A DNA stretch of 33,760 nucleotides from Bifidobacterium jacchi (GTDB taxonomy: Bacteria > Actinomycetota > Actinomycetes > Actinomycetales > Bifidobacteriaceae): NCBI RefSeq assembly GCF_009078285.1, contig NZ_RQSP01000004.1, forward strand, positions 87,650 through 121,409. Reading direction: 5' to 3'. The position numbers and the translations under genes are program-made. A model generated the notes under the pieces. The model was not told where the DNA came from. It was given only the letters and a program-made list of their open reading frames with translations, and ran no database searches. Positions 9,182-17,114 of this stretch are shown here, in pieces. How positions within the stretch are numbered: the first letter of the stretch is position 1; each line of letters opens with the position of its first letter.

Positions 9182-12100
9182 ATGAGTGACAACACCCGCA
9201 ATGACGCGACCGGCGTGACTGAGACCGGCGCAAACGCGGCCTCGGCTGCATCGGCTGCCACGTCGGCTGCCGCCTCGGCCGACGTGCCGACGGCATCTCG
9301 GCAGCATGCCCTGGCGGCGCTTCGCGCATGGCGCGAGCAGTACCGCAGCGGGCTGGCGCCGTCGCCGCTGGAGGACATCAGCCAACTGTCCGCCCGGCTC
9401 GACTTGACCCATGCGCATCCGTCCGGAATCGCGCAGCTGTTCGCCAGCGGACACGCCTCGCTGGAGGCGCTGTTCCGCGACAACGGCATGCTGCGCGCCG
9501 CCGGCCGCCGTGTGGAACGCGTGCTTGACGATCGCAATGCGAAGATGCGCGTCAGCGGCGTGCCTGAGCTCTCCCTCATCGTGGGCGTGGCCGGCTGGAA
9601 CGGCAACCAGGTGCCGGTATTGCTGTACCCGGTCGAAGTGACGCGCGGCGCGAACGAGCCGGAGGCGAAGATCACCATCCGCTTCACCGGGCATGTGCAG
9701 CTCAACTCGGCGTTCGTGTCGGCCATGCGCGAGCAGGGCGTGCTTCTGGATGAGGATCGCCTGTTCGACGGTTCCAACTATGAGAGCGGCACGCCGGAAA
9801 CCGCCGCCGTGTTCGCGGCGATCAGCGGTCAGGCGACACGCGTCTTCCCCGACTTCTCCATTGAACGGCAGATCGTGCTCGGCTGTTTCGTGGACCCCGC
9901 CTCGCTGATGCTCGCCGAAAGCCAGCGCATCATCGATCGCCTGGCGTTGGGACCGAGCGGCAACACGCTGCTTGACGCGCTCGCGGGGGATGCCAAGGCC
10001 GCCGAGACGCTCGCGAACCCGGTCATGCCGGAATACAGCCCGTTCGACGCCGATCCGCACACCGAATACGAAATCGGCGACGTGAGCAACGCGGTACGAT
10101 ACGCGGCGAAGATGGCCGCATCCGGCGCCAGCGTGTTCATGGACGCCGAAGTCGGGCGCGACACCGCCGAATATGCGGCCGCAATCGCGTCGCGCTGCGT
10201 GTTCAAAGGGCGTTCCGTGCTGTATGTGCCGTGCGTGGCCGACCAGAAGCGTCGGTTCGTGCAGGCGATGGCCGCCGGCGAGATGCGCTCGCAGATCCTT
10301 GACATCGCCGACGAGCGGACGAACGCCGATATCGACCGTCAGCTGATCACCGCCGTGGGATTCCGCCCCGGCGTGGCCAGCGAACGATACGATCAGCTCG
10401 CCGACGAGCTGGTGGGCGTGCGCTCGCGGCTTACCCGGTATCTGGGCGATCTGCACGGCGTGAACGAACAGTGGGGCGTCTCCGCCTATCAGACCATCCA
10501 GAATCTCGCCAACATCGCCGTGCTGCCGACGCATCCGGCGACGCGCGTGCGGCTTTCGCTTGACGCGGCGCGTTCGATCAGCGGTCATCTCGACGATTGG
10601 ATCGCCAAGCTGCAGCGCGCCGGCAAGGTGGGCGAATATACGATCGGCCCCGACGACACCGCGTGGTACAAGGCGTCGCTGACGACCGAGGAGGAGGCCA
10701 TCGCCGCCTACCAGCATGTGGTCGATCTGCTCGAGAAACTGCTGCCCGCCACGCGCGAACAGGTGACGAACACCGTCAAGACCTGCGGTTTTCCGGTGCC
10801 CTCCACCGCGCAGGAGTGGGGACGCCAGGTCACCGTGCTCAAGAACCTGCGTCGTGTGCTCGACGTGTTTCAGCCGCAGATCTTCGAGCGCGACATCGCC
10901 GCGATGATCGAGGCGACCAAGCCGAAATCCGACCGCAAGGCCGAAGGCTCCTCGATGGGCTGGTGGGAACGGCGTCGCCACATCAAGGAGGCGAAGAGTC
11001 TTCTGCGCGTTGGCGCGCCGGTCGAAAACCTGCACGAGGCGCTCAAGGTGGTCGCCCGGCAAGGCGAGCAGTGGCGCGAATTCGTGCCTCACGGCGGCTG
11101 GCCGGTGCTGCCCGCCAAACTCGACGAGATCATCGAAACGCAGGAATCGCTTGCCAGCAGCATGGTCGCACTCGACGCGGTGCTTGCCACCACGCCGGGC
11201 GGCGCCGACCTGGAGACCACGGATCTCGCCGCCATCGAAGAGCGGCTCAAGGCGCTGTTCGACGATCATCGCGCACTGGACACACTGCCCGAGCGCTGCC
11301 GACTGGAACACGAGTTCGCCACGGTCGGCCTGTCCGAACTTGTGGACGATCTGCACACGCGGCGCGTCGCCGTCGAGGCGGTCGGCGACGAGCTGCGACT
11401 CGCCTGGTGGACCACGGTGTTCGACGACATCGTGCATTCGTCGGCGATCATCTCCAATCAGGACGGTTCCGTCATGCAGACGGCCGCCGACCGCTTCGCG
11501 CAGGTCGACATCGAGCATGTGCGGTCCATCGGACCGATGGTCGCGCAGGAGTCGATGCGTCGCCTGAGCGATCTGCTGTTCGCTCGCACGCAGGAGGCGA
11601 ACCAGCTACACACCACGTTGGCGAGTGCCGCCGGTGGTGTTGCCGGCGGTGCCGGTACGGGTGCCGCCTCCGGTGCGGGTGCTGGTGCGGGCGCTGCCGG
11701 CGGCGGCGTACGCGTGCCGCTGAGCCGCATTCGTCACGACCATCCGCAGATCCTCGCCGCGGCAAAACCGGTCATGGTCGGCACGCCGGCGACGCTCGCG
11801 GCATTGACGAATCCCACGCCGCTCGCCGATCTGGCGATCATCGACGCCGGTTCGCACATGCAGCCGATCGAACTGCTGACCGTGCTCACCCGCGTTCGTC
11901 AGGTCGTGGTCATCGCCCATCGCAACACCGTCACCTCGCCGTCACTGTCGGCGCTGATCGGCATGCTGCCATCGGTTGGCGTCGTTCCGCGCCCGGTGCG
12001 TCGCTCGCCGCGCCTGACCGCGTTCCTCGAATCGCTCGGATACGGCAGGATGCGTCATGATGTCGCCACCGTGGAAGGCCGTGTGCGGTTCCACCCGGTC

Positions 12101-13027
12101 GAGGCGAGCGGCGTGCCAGTCATCGCCTCCGGACTGGTGGAAAGCAGCCAGCAGGAGATCGAACAGGTCGTGCAGCTCATCATGGAACGCGCGCAGGGCT
12201 TCACGATCGTTCCGGCCAGCTATCTGCTGACGGTGGTCACGCTCACCGGTTCGTTCCGCACCCGCCTGGGCGCCGAGCTGAAGGCGCTCGCATCTCGCGA
12301 CAAGGCGATGGGACGTTTCCTGCGGCATGTGCGCATCGTATCGATCGGTCAGGTCGCCGGTGCACGGGCGACCGACGTGATTCTCGCGCTCTGCTACGCC
12401 AAGACGACGCATGGCCGTCTGCTCCAGCAGTTCGGCGCAATCGAAGGCGATGCCGGTCGTGGCCTGCTGCTGGACGCGTTGGCGCTCGCCGATCGCGACG
12501 TGGACATCACCTGCGCGTTCCGTTCCGCGGACATGGATGATGACCGACTTCATCAGGCCGGGCCGAAGCTGCTCAAGCTGCTGGTGCATTGGGCCGAGCA
12601 GTTGAGCGCAGCCGAGGGGGCGACCGGCGGTGTCGGTTCTGGTGCTGGTGTCGGTGTCGCAGGTGTGGGAACCGGTGCGCCGGCGTTTACGGAGCATGGC
12701 TCGAACGTGCTGTTCAACGACTTGGCCGAGCGCGTGCGTGCGCGTGGCCTCGCGGTGGCGCTCGACTACGGCTACGATGGCGGCATCCGTATTCCGATGG
12801 TCGTCGGTCTCAAGGATCGGCCCTTCTCGCTGGCCGTGCTGACCGATGACGTGCAGTTCATGGGCATGCAGTCGACGCGCGAACGTCATCGCACTCTCAT
12901 GCGGGATTTCGCCTCGCTCGGATGGTCGGTGATGACCGTGTGGAGCGTGGCCGCCTTCGTCAACCCCGACAAGGAGGTTGATCGCATCGTCGAACGCATC
13001 GGCGAGATCTACGGAGAGCAGGCATGA
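9182..13027 (+). CDS. Degenerate superfamily 1 helicase/nuclease-like protein
   Basis: The 1281-residue protein follows the layout of long SF1 helicases of the DUF4011 type but has lost the key residues. Where the P-loop is expected (~320-328, MDAEVGRDT after a beta strand) the GKS/T lysine is Asp. The Walker B region is IIDAGSHM (886-893), against the family's V-D-E-A-S-Q-M, so the catalytic Glu is Ala889. The motif III position reads AHRNTVTS (912-919), where GDPKQLPP is usual. Motif V keeps only a trace (VAGARATDVI). The last ~110 residues align in pattern with the Vsr/DUF559-like nuclease tail (LGWSVMTVWSVAAF) but lack its acidic active site. Gly/Ala linkers occur near 820-845 and 1145-1165. 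It starts 7 bases after the FHA gene and overlaps the next gene by 4. Fold assignment is by eye; ATPase activity is unlikely. Confidence 0.65.
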   Translation: MSDNTRNDATGVTETGANAASAASAATSAAASADVPTASRQHALAALRAWREQYRSGLAPSPLEDISQLSARLDLTHAHPSGIAQLFASGHASLEALFRDNGMLRAAGRRVERVLDDRNAKMRVSGVPELSLIVGVAGWNGNQVPVLLYPVEVTRGANEPEAKITIRFTGHVQLNSAFVSAMREQGVLLDEDRLFDGSNYESGTPETAAVFAAISGQATRVFPDFSIERQIVLGCFVDPASLMLAESQRIIDRLALGPSGNTLLDALAGDAKAAETLANPVMPEYSPFDADPHTEYEIGDVSNAVRYAAKMAASGASVFMDAEVGRDTAEYAAAIASRCVFKGRSVLYVPCVADQKRRFVQAMAAGEMRSQILDIADERTNADIDRQLITAVGFRPGVASERYDQLADELVGVRSRLTRYLGDLHGVNEQWGVSAYQTIQNLANIAVLPTHPATRVRLSLDAARSISGHLDDWIAKLQRAGKVGEYTIGPDDTAWYKASLTTEEEAIAAYQHVVDLLEKLLPATREQVTNTVKTCGFPVPSTAQEWGRQVTVLKNLRRVLDVFQPQIFERDIAAMIEATKPKSDRKAEGSSMGWWERRRHIKEAKSLLRVGAPVENLHEALKVVARQGEQWREFVPHGGWPVLPAKLDEIIETQESLASSMVALDAVLATTPGGADLETTDLAAIEERLKALFDDHRALDTLPERCRLEHEFATVGLSELVDDLHTRRVAVEAVGDELRLAWWTTVFDDIVHSSAIISNQDGSVMQTAADRFAQVDIEHVRSIGPMVAQESMRRLSDLLFARTQEANQLHTTLASAAGGVAGGAGTGAASGAGAGAGAAGGGVRVPLSRIRHDHPQILAAAKPVMVGTPATLAALTNPTPLADLAIIDAGSHMQPIELLTVLTRVRQVVVIAHRNTVTSPSLSALIGMLPSVGVVPRPVRRSPRLTAFLESLGYGRMRHDVATVEGRVRFHPVEASGVPVIASGLVESSQQEIEQVVQLIMERAQGFTIVPASYLLTVVTLTGSFRTRLGAELKALASRDKAMGRFLRHVRIVSIGQVAGARATDVILALCYAKTTHGRLLQQFGAIEGDAGRGLLLDALALADRDVDITCAFRSADMDDDRLHQAGPKLLKLLVHWAEQLSAAEGATGGVGSGAGVGVAGVGTGAPAFTEHGSNVLFNDLAERVRARGLAVALDYGYDGGIRIPMVVGLKDRPFSLAVLTDDVQFMGMQSTRERHRTLMRDFASLGWSVMTVWSVAAFVNPDKEVDRIVERIGEIYGEQA

Positions 13028-13260
13028 GCGAGGAGACGAACAGGCACACGGACGGTTCGGCGCCCGCGTACGACCCGCATCGCCGCACGCCTCGTCGGCA
13101 CCGTCGTGTGACCCTGCCCGGCACGGAACTGTTCGACGCGGACGGCGTCAAACTCGAACCGGGCGATCGGCGCACCGAAGCCCAGCGCAACGCCGACGAC
13201 GATGCGCGCATCCTCGGGGAGTTGCCACCTCACTGGGCCGTATTCAATACGGCCCAGTGA
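13024..13260 (+). CDS. Small basic hypothetical protein, third gene of the FHA/pseudo-helicase unit
   Basis: The 78-residue ORF overlaps the preceding gene by ATGA, a typical sign of translational coupling. It is rich in Arg, His, Asp and Glu (HRRTPRRHRRVTLPGTELFD, then RRTEAQRNADDDARILGELPPHW). I recognise no domain. The conserved-looking part ends at ELPPHW, and the final residues AVFNTAQ plus the stop are encoded by the left arm and right arm of a perfect palindrome. The natural 3' end may therefore have been replaced by an inserted repeat. Function unknown; context ties it to the FHA protein and degenerate helicase. Confidence 0.65.
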   Translation: MSEETNRHTDGSAPAYDPHRRTPRRHRRVTLPGTELFDADGVKLEPGDRRTEAQRNADDDARILGELPPHWAVFNTAQ

Positions 13261-13266
13261 GGTGGC
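13224..13266. repeat. Perfect 43-bp palindrome at the 3' end of the small gene
   Basis: Two 21-base arms (13224-13244 and 13246-13266) are exact reverse complements around a single central base at 13245. The stop codon of the small gene (13258-13260) lies in the right arm. No T tract follows directly. In RNA this would be an extremely stable hairpin that could terminate transcription or protect the mRNA end. Confidence 0.9.
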
Positions 13267-13394
13267 CTTCGCGTCCGCTTGTGGGCGGACGCTCACTTCG
13301 CCTACGAAAGCACGCTGTGCTTTCGTTTGTCGGCTCAGCCTCATTGGTCCGTGTTCAACACTGCCCAGTGAGGTGGCCTTCGCGTCCGCTTGTG
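13228..13394. repeat. Duplicated 56-bp element with intervening and trailing hairpins
   Basis: 13228-13283 and 13339-13394 are two copies of a 56-bp sequence differing at 5 positions. The first copy contains most of the palindrome and the second a decayed version. Between them lies a 10-bp stem with a 3-base loop (13304-13313 with 13317-13326) followed by TTGT, which resembles a terminator. After the second copy come two more hairpins, 13410-13417 with 13422-13429 and 13431-13436 with 13440-13445. The whole 13224-13446 segment is REP-like and non-coding, lying between convergent genes. Confidence 0.8.
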
Positions 13395-13471
13395 AACGGG
13401 CAGTCTCTGGCCCCCTCTGATGAGGGGGCTGTCGGCAAGGCCGACTGGGGGAGAGATGACGGCCAATAGTC

Positions 13472-14395
13472 TCACGGCGTCTCCTCCAGTCGATGCCGCA
13501 CTACTCGCCCAAGGCCCACCACGAGAATGCCTCGCTCATTACCGCCACTGAGCACACGACCGGCGTCCGAAGGCGGCATGGCAAGCGTCAGCATTGCGCC
13601 CGTCCCCTCCGATGACATCTGTCCGAATCGGCCATCGCCTCCGTCGACGTCACCGCCACGAGACGAGCCGATGCCATTGCCATCGGCAGCGCTCTCGTCG
13701 CCATCGTTTCCATAGTCCACATGCATCACCAGCGCTTCACCGCTCAACTGGCATGATGCCGCCAGCCCGGAGCGCGCTTCCCCACCTCCCAAGTCGTCCA
13801 ATGCGTCGCTTGCAACGTCGCCTGCAGCGCCGCCTTTCGCATCATCGTTTGCATCATCGTCCGCACTGCCGTTCGCGTTGCCAATATCCATGCCGCCGGC
13901 ATCGCCGACGCATCCATCGACCGCCGTCAATGCGACCCGATCGCCGACGACGATATCGTCCACATTGCTCACCGGGCGAACATCGACCACCGCATGCCCG
14001 GCGGGCGCGACCGGAGCCGCGCGAATCATCGATCCCAGCAGTGGTTCCCCGGCCGCGATGTCAACCTGCGCGACCATGCCGAGTGCGTCGGTGGGCGAAC
14101 GAATCGCCGTTCTCAGCGTATCGTTGCCGGGCACGATACGCTCGGTCAGCATCGATGCGTGTAGCGACGTGCCACGCGCCACGGCGACGTTCGCCACCAC
14201 CACCGGTTGCGAGGGAATGATTGATGACACGGCCTGCAATACGCAGAACGCCGCCATTCCGGCGCAGCACGCCACGGCAAGCCGTCGCAGCGCGTCACGC
14301 CGGATTCGCGTCTGCCGCAGCTGTCCGCGCGGTTGTTGCCGCTGCGATCGTCGCCCACGCAACAATCGATCGCATACAGTCGTTATGGTCTTCAT
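13472..14395 (-). CDS. SAF-domain membrane-anchored protein
   Basis: The 307-residue protein has a very basic N terminus (RRSQRQQPRGQLRQTRIRR), a membrane segment (~38-60, LAVACCAGMAAFCVLQAVSS) and a SAF-type domain (~63-150: VAVARGTSLHASMLTERIVP, then DALGMVAQVDIAAGEPLL). SAF domains occur in CpaB/RcpC pilus proteins and in small actinobacterial proteins of unknown role. A long Asp/Gly/Ala-rich stretch (~160-235) follows and looks disordered. No pilus genes are nearby. In other actinobacteria a SAF protein commonly lies next to the FmdB/cyclo-ligase pair, as here. The ATG at 14395 has only a weak ribosome-binding site, so the start is uncertain. Function unknown. Confidence 0.7.
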   Translation of the reverse strand: MKTITTVCDRLLRGRRSQRQQPRGQLRQTRIRRDALRRLAVACCAGMAAFCVLQAVSSIIPSQPVVVANVAVARGTSLHASMLTERIVPGNDTLRTAIRSPTDALGMVAQVDIAAGEPLLGSMIRAAPVAPAGHAVVDVRPVSNVDDIVVGDRVALTAVDGCVGDAGGMDIGNANGSADDDANDDAKGGAAGDVASDALDDLGGGEARSGLAASCQLSGEALVMHVDYGNDGDESAADGNGIGSSRGGDVDGGDGRFGQMSSEGTGAMLTLAMPPSDAGRVLSGGNERGILVVGLGRVVRHRLEETP

Positions 14396-14463
14396 GGTCG
14401 CATCATGACCGAGTCCGCGCGCCCGCGCAACTCAATCAGGGTGCTGTGGACGGAACCTCAAAG

Positions 14464-14472
14464 TTATCCACA
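14464..14472 (+). promoter_or_regulatory. Isolated consensus DnaA box
   Basis: TTATCCACA is an exact match to the classical DnaA box, in the intergenic space upstream of the SAF gene. A weaker related sequence (TATCCACG on the minus strand) lies about 50 bases away near 14516-14523. Two boxes could give DnaA-dependent control, but a single perfect 9-mer may be chance. Confidence 0.35.
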
Positions 14473-14530
14473 TTCGTCGCTCAAATTGTCTCGCTATGCG
14501 GTTTCCTGATCACAACGTGGATATCCGGGC

Positions 14531-14559
14531 AAAAAAAGAGCCGCCTATTGCGGCGGCTC
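14531..14559 (-). terminator. Intrinsic terminator of the fmdB-like gene
   Basis: On the minus strand an 8-bp stem (14552-14559 with 14538-14545, GAGCCGCC type) with a 6-base loop is followed by seven T (14537-14531). It lies 73 bases after the stop of the zinc-ribbon gene and separates it from the SAF gene, which must have its own promoter in 14396-14530. Confidence 0.85.
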
Positions 14560-14631
14560 ACATATTCCGGCGACTCATGCCGACACTGAATATGACGTTA
14601 TTTGGATGCTGCTTGGACGTCTGCTTGGATG

Positions 14632-14820
14632 CTACTTGGACTTGGCACCGTCGGTGCGGTAGAAGCCGTGGCCCTTGAATTCGATCGGAACGGCCGAATA
14701 CACCTTGCGCACCTGCTCCTCGTGGCACTGCGGGCAGACGGTGACGGGCGCATCGTCAAACGACTGATGTTCGGTGAAATCGTAGCCGCAGTTCTTGCAG
14801 CGGTAATGATAAGTGGGCAT
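14632..14820 (-). CDS. FmdB-family zinc ribbon protein
   Basis: The 62-residue protein opens with MPTYHYRCKNCGYDFTEHQS and has a second CPQCHEE knuckle, giving the CxxC...CxxC zinc ribbon of the FmdB family of putative regulatory proteins. GGAGG lies 5 bases before the ATG. It is the counterpart of mycobacterial Rv0991c, which also sits next to the 5-formyltetrahydrofolate cyclo-ligase gene. It lies 171 bases downstream of that gene here and ends at its own terminator. Its biochemical role is not settled. Confidence 0.9.
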   Translation of the reverse strand: MPTYHYRCKNCGYDFTEHQSFDDAPVTVCPQCHEEQVRKVYSAVPIEFKGHGFYRTDGAKSK

Positions 14821-14991
14821 ACGTCCTCCATATCAGGGAATCATTCGTAAAGTCTCAACCCGTCATATCCTAGTCGGCACCCTGACAGCGCTTCGTTACG
14901 CGATAGGCGAATCGGAACATGGCGCATAAGCGGCGTTGCAATGCGCGCACAGCGAGATTGCGCGCATACGCGAAGTGGAATCCGCGGGAAT

Positions 14992-16026
14992 TCATGAATG
15001 CAGCCACGTCAGGCCGGTCGGTGTCAGCATGCCGCTGACCGCCACGTCGTGCGGTCGCCTCGGCAGCAGCGCCGATGTCGCATTCCGAGGGGATTCCCAC
15101 GGCCAGCAGATCGCCACGATCGGCGTACCGGATGCGCGATGCATCAGCGCGCGGTCATACCAGCCGCCGCCCCGCCCGAGTCTGGTGCCGTCACGATCGA
15201 CCGCGAACGCGGGAACGAGAATGAGGCGCGCGTCGCGTAGCGCCTGCGGTTCCAGCGTCTCGGCATCCGGCTCGTCGGGACGGTGCCTCCGACGTGCCTT
15301 GGGCTGGCGTGCGTCAGACAATCGTGCGTCAGACGGCCGTGCGTCAGGCTGGTTCGCGTCGGCGCGGCATGAACTGTCGTTGCACGAATCATCTGCTGCT
15401 GCCGTGTCTGCTGCTGCGGTGCCTCCCGCAGCGGTGATTGCTGCCACAGCGGCAGCTGCCGTCGCGCTTGTCGCTGTGTCGCTTTCCACCGGTCGCAGCG
15501 CGCGAACATCTGTCAGCTCACCCCAGCCGACCTCCATACCCGAGCCGAGTCGCGGCACCAACACGCGCAGCCCGGTATCAAGCAGCAGACCCAGCAGGGG
15601 TCTGGTCGGAATCTCGCTGCCCATCGACACGTAGGCGGCAACCGTATCGCCGGGGCGCAGCGACTCAAGCAGTCCGCTGTCGCGCAGCGCTGCGACTAGA
15701 GCAATGCCCGCTTCGGCGCGTTGCACGCGGGAAATCCGCAGTCGGCGCGTGATCGCAGCGCGACGCAGCGCGGCCTTGTCGGCATCGCGCGCATCGCCGG
15801 TTTGGTCCGTGGCCCTGCTGGCATCGCGCGCGTCGCTGGTGTCGCTGAGGTAGCCGATGTCGCTGGTGTCGCCGACCGGTGACGGCCGCAGGCCGGCGGA
15901 TACGTTGCCGTAGGTTGTGTTGTCATTGGCTGCGGCGTTGGTCGCTGCGTCGGTGGCTGCGGCGTTGGTAGTGCTGCGATGGCTGCCGTTGTAGTCGCTG
16001 ATGCTGCTTGGCGCGGATGTGGTCAC
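14992..16026 (-). CDS. 5-formyltetrahydrofolate cyclo-ligase with a low-complexity insert
   Basis: The enzyme makes 5,10-methenyl-tetrahydrofolate from 5-formyl-tetrahydrofolate using ATP in the cytoplasm. The family signature is clear at 271-291 (VPAFAVDRDGTRLGRGGGWY), with the earlier substrate part GDTVAAYVSMGSEIPTRPLL and the final RPHDVAVSGMLTPTG. The core helix starts at ADKAALRRAAITRRL (~80), so the first ~80 residues (Asp/Ala/Thr/Ser-rich) are an extra tail. About 70 residues (181-250, Ala-rich then repeats of SDAR) interrupt the fold between RPVE and PDAETLEP. The family is usually about 190 residues; this one is 344. GTG at 16026 is taken as start; a later start cannot be excluded as no good ribosome-binding site is seen. 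The gene is divergent from the acetyltransferase. Confidence 0.88.
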   Translation of the reverse strand: MTTSAPSSISDYNGSHRSTTNAAATDAATNAAANDNTTYGNVSAGLRPSPVGDTSDIGYLSDTSDARDASRATDQTGDARDADKAALRRAAITRRLRISRVQRAEAGIALVAALRDSGLLESLRPGDTVAAYVSMGSEIPTRPLLGLLLDTGLRVLVPRLGSGMEVGWGELTDVRALRPVESDTATSATAAAAVAAITAAGGTAAADTAAADDSCNDSSCRADANQPDARPSDARLSDARQPKARRRHRPDEPDAETLEPQALRDARLILVPAFAVDRDGTRLGRGGGWYDRALMHRASGTPIVAICWPWESPRNATSALLPRRPHDVAVSGMLTPTGLTWLHS

Positions 16027-16057
16027 AACGGCTGTTGTACACCCACGCCGTCACACC

Positions 16058-16212
16058 CTTATTCATTGCATGCTTATTCATTGCATGATGCAGGGAATAC
16101 CCCGTGATGCAGGGATCTCCCCATGATGTAGGGAATAAGAATGGCTTAATTCCGCGGTTTTTGCGATTTGCTCCGACAACGCTCCCACCATCATGGGAAA
16201 TTCCCTACACCA
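16058..16212. repeat. Short tandem and inverted repeats in the divergent intergenic region
   Basis: The 310-base space between the two divergent genes (16027-16336) contains a perfect 15-bp tandem duplication (16058-16072 and 16073-16087). Directly after it is a 19-bp unit, TGATGCAGGGAATACCCCG type, at 16086-16104 and 16105-16123 with a third partial copy at 16124-16137. An inverted relative lies at 16200-16212. No gene is supported. The repeats could be regulatory sites for either neighbour or slippage products. Confidence 0.75.
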
Positions 16213-16336
16213 TGTGGCGCGGTGCCGGCGCGCGGCGGCGAAGGGTGGGTGCCGGTGCGTGGTGCATGGGCGGCGGCCAAGGGCGGCGAATGGCTGGCGG
16301 TGTGATCGTTGGCATGATCGGTGGCACAATGGTGGC

Positions 16337-16999
16337 GTGTCTGTGTTTCACCATTTGCGAGCCGCGTTCCGGCACGATCCGCAGCCGCTGCTGCGCGTGC
16401 CGTCGGTGATTCGCGCGGTTGGCGTGCCGGATGCGCCGATCATGCTGCGCCCGCTTGCCGCCGATGACGAGGAGGAGTGGTGTGAGGTCCGCTGGCGCAA
16501 TGATGAATGGCTGTCACCATGGGAGTCGGGCGACCCGATGCATGGTCCGGGCATCAGCTACAACGAGTGGATGCAGCGGCTGCGCGCCGACGAACAGGCT
16601 GGTCGTGGCGCGACGTTCGTGATCGAGCATCGGATGCGAATCGTCGGCCAGATTTCGCTGGGAGCGATCTGCTATGGGTCGATGCGCACCGGCACCATCG
16701 GCTATTGGATGGATGAACGCTGTGCCGGGCATGGATTCGCGCCGCTTGCGGTGGCGATGCTGGCCGACTGGGCGATGCATGATGATTCCGGCCCGCGTCT
16801 GCACCGGTTGGAGATCGCGATGCTGCCGGTCAACGATCGATCCCGTCGCGTCGCCGAGAAGGTGGGCGCGGCATACGAGGGCATGCGTCGGGCGTATATG
16901 TACGTCAACGGCGAATGGCGGGATCATCGCGTGTACGCGCTGCTTGCCGGGGATGCGCCGCGGGGATTCGCCGCAAGACTGATGCGCGGCGCAGCCTGA
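16337..16999 (+). CDS. GNAT acetyltransferase, RimJ/RimL-like
   Basis: The 220-residue protein carries the RimJ-type layout: IMLRPLAADDEEEWCEVRWR at the start, then IVGQISLGAICYGSMRTGTI, the acetyl-CoA loop region (GYWMDERCAGHGFAPLAVAM), RLEIAMLPVNDRSRRVAEKV, and GAAYEGMRRAYMYVNGEWRD. Such enzymes acetylate protein N termini or small molecules. GTG at 16337 (or 16343) is preferred because codons before it look non-coding. CACAAT ends 6 bases upstream, so the mRNA may be leaderless. It corresponds in position to mycobacterial rimJ (Rv0995), though the ribosomal substrate is only inferred. The next gene starts 115 bases later. Confidence 0.82.
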   Translation: MSVFHHLRAAFRHDPQPLLRVPSVIRAVGVPDAPIMLRPLAADDEEEWCEVRWRNDEWLSPWESGDPMHGPGISYNEWMQRLRADEQAGRGATFVIEHRMRIVGQISLGAICYGSMRTGTIGYWMDERCAGHGFAPLAVAMLADWAMHDDSGPRLHRLEIAMLPVNDRSRRVAEKVGAAYEGMRRAYMYVNGEWRDHRVYALLAGDAPRGFAARLMRGAA

Positions 17000-17101
17000 T
17001 CGCGCGGATGGACGCGCGGGCGAGCGCGCGGCCGCAACGCCATCCCGCATACGATCGCGACACGCCCGGCGTGAATCTGATCGTTTTTCCGTTAGTTCAC
17101 C

Positions 17102-17107
17102 TATTCT
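17102..17107 (+). promoter_or_regulatory. Candidate -10 element of a leaderless promoter
   Basis: TATTCT ends 7 bases before the ATG at 17115, which puts the expected transcription start at or next to the first base of the start codon. No good -35 hexamer is visible. There is no Shine-Dalgarno sequence either, consistent with leaderless translation, common in Actinobacteria. Confidence 0.45.
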
Positions 17108-17114
17108 GGTGTGC

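Noticed and set aside
8918-11518. 866-codon minus-strand frame opposite the FHA and pseudo-helicase genes
   Set aside because: Antisense shadow; no recognisable domain, His/Arg/Gly-rich, and it crosses two well-supported genes.
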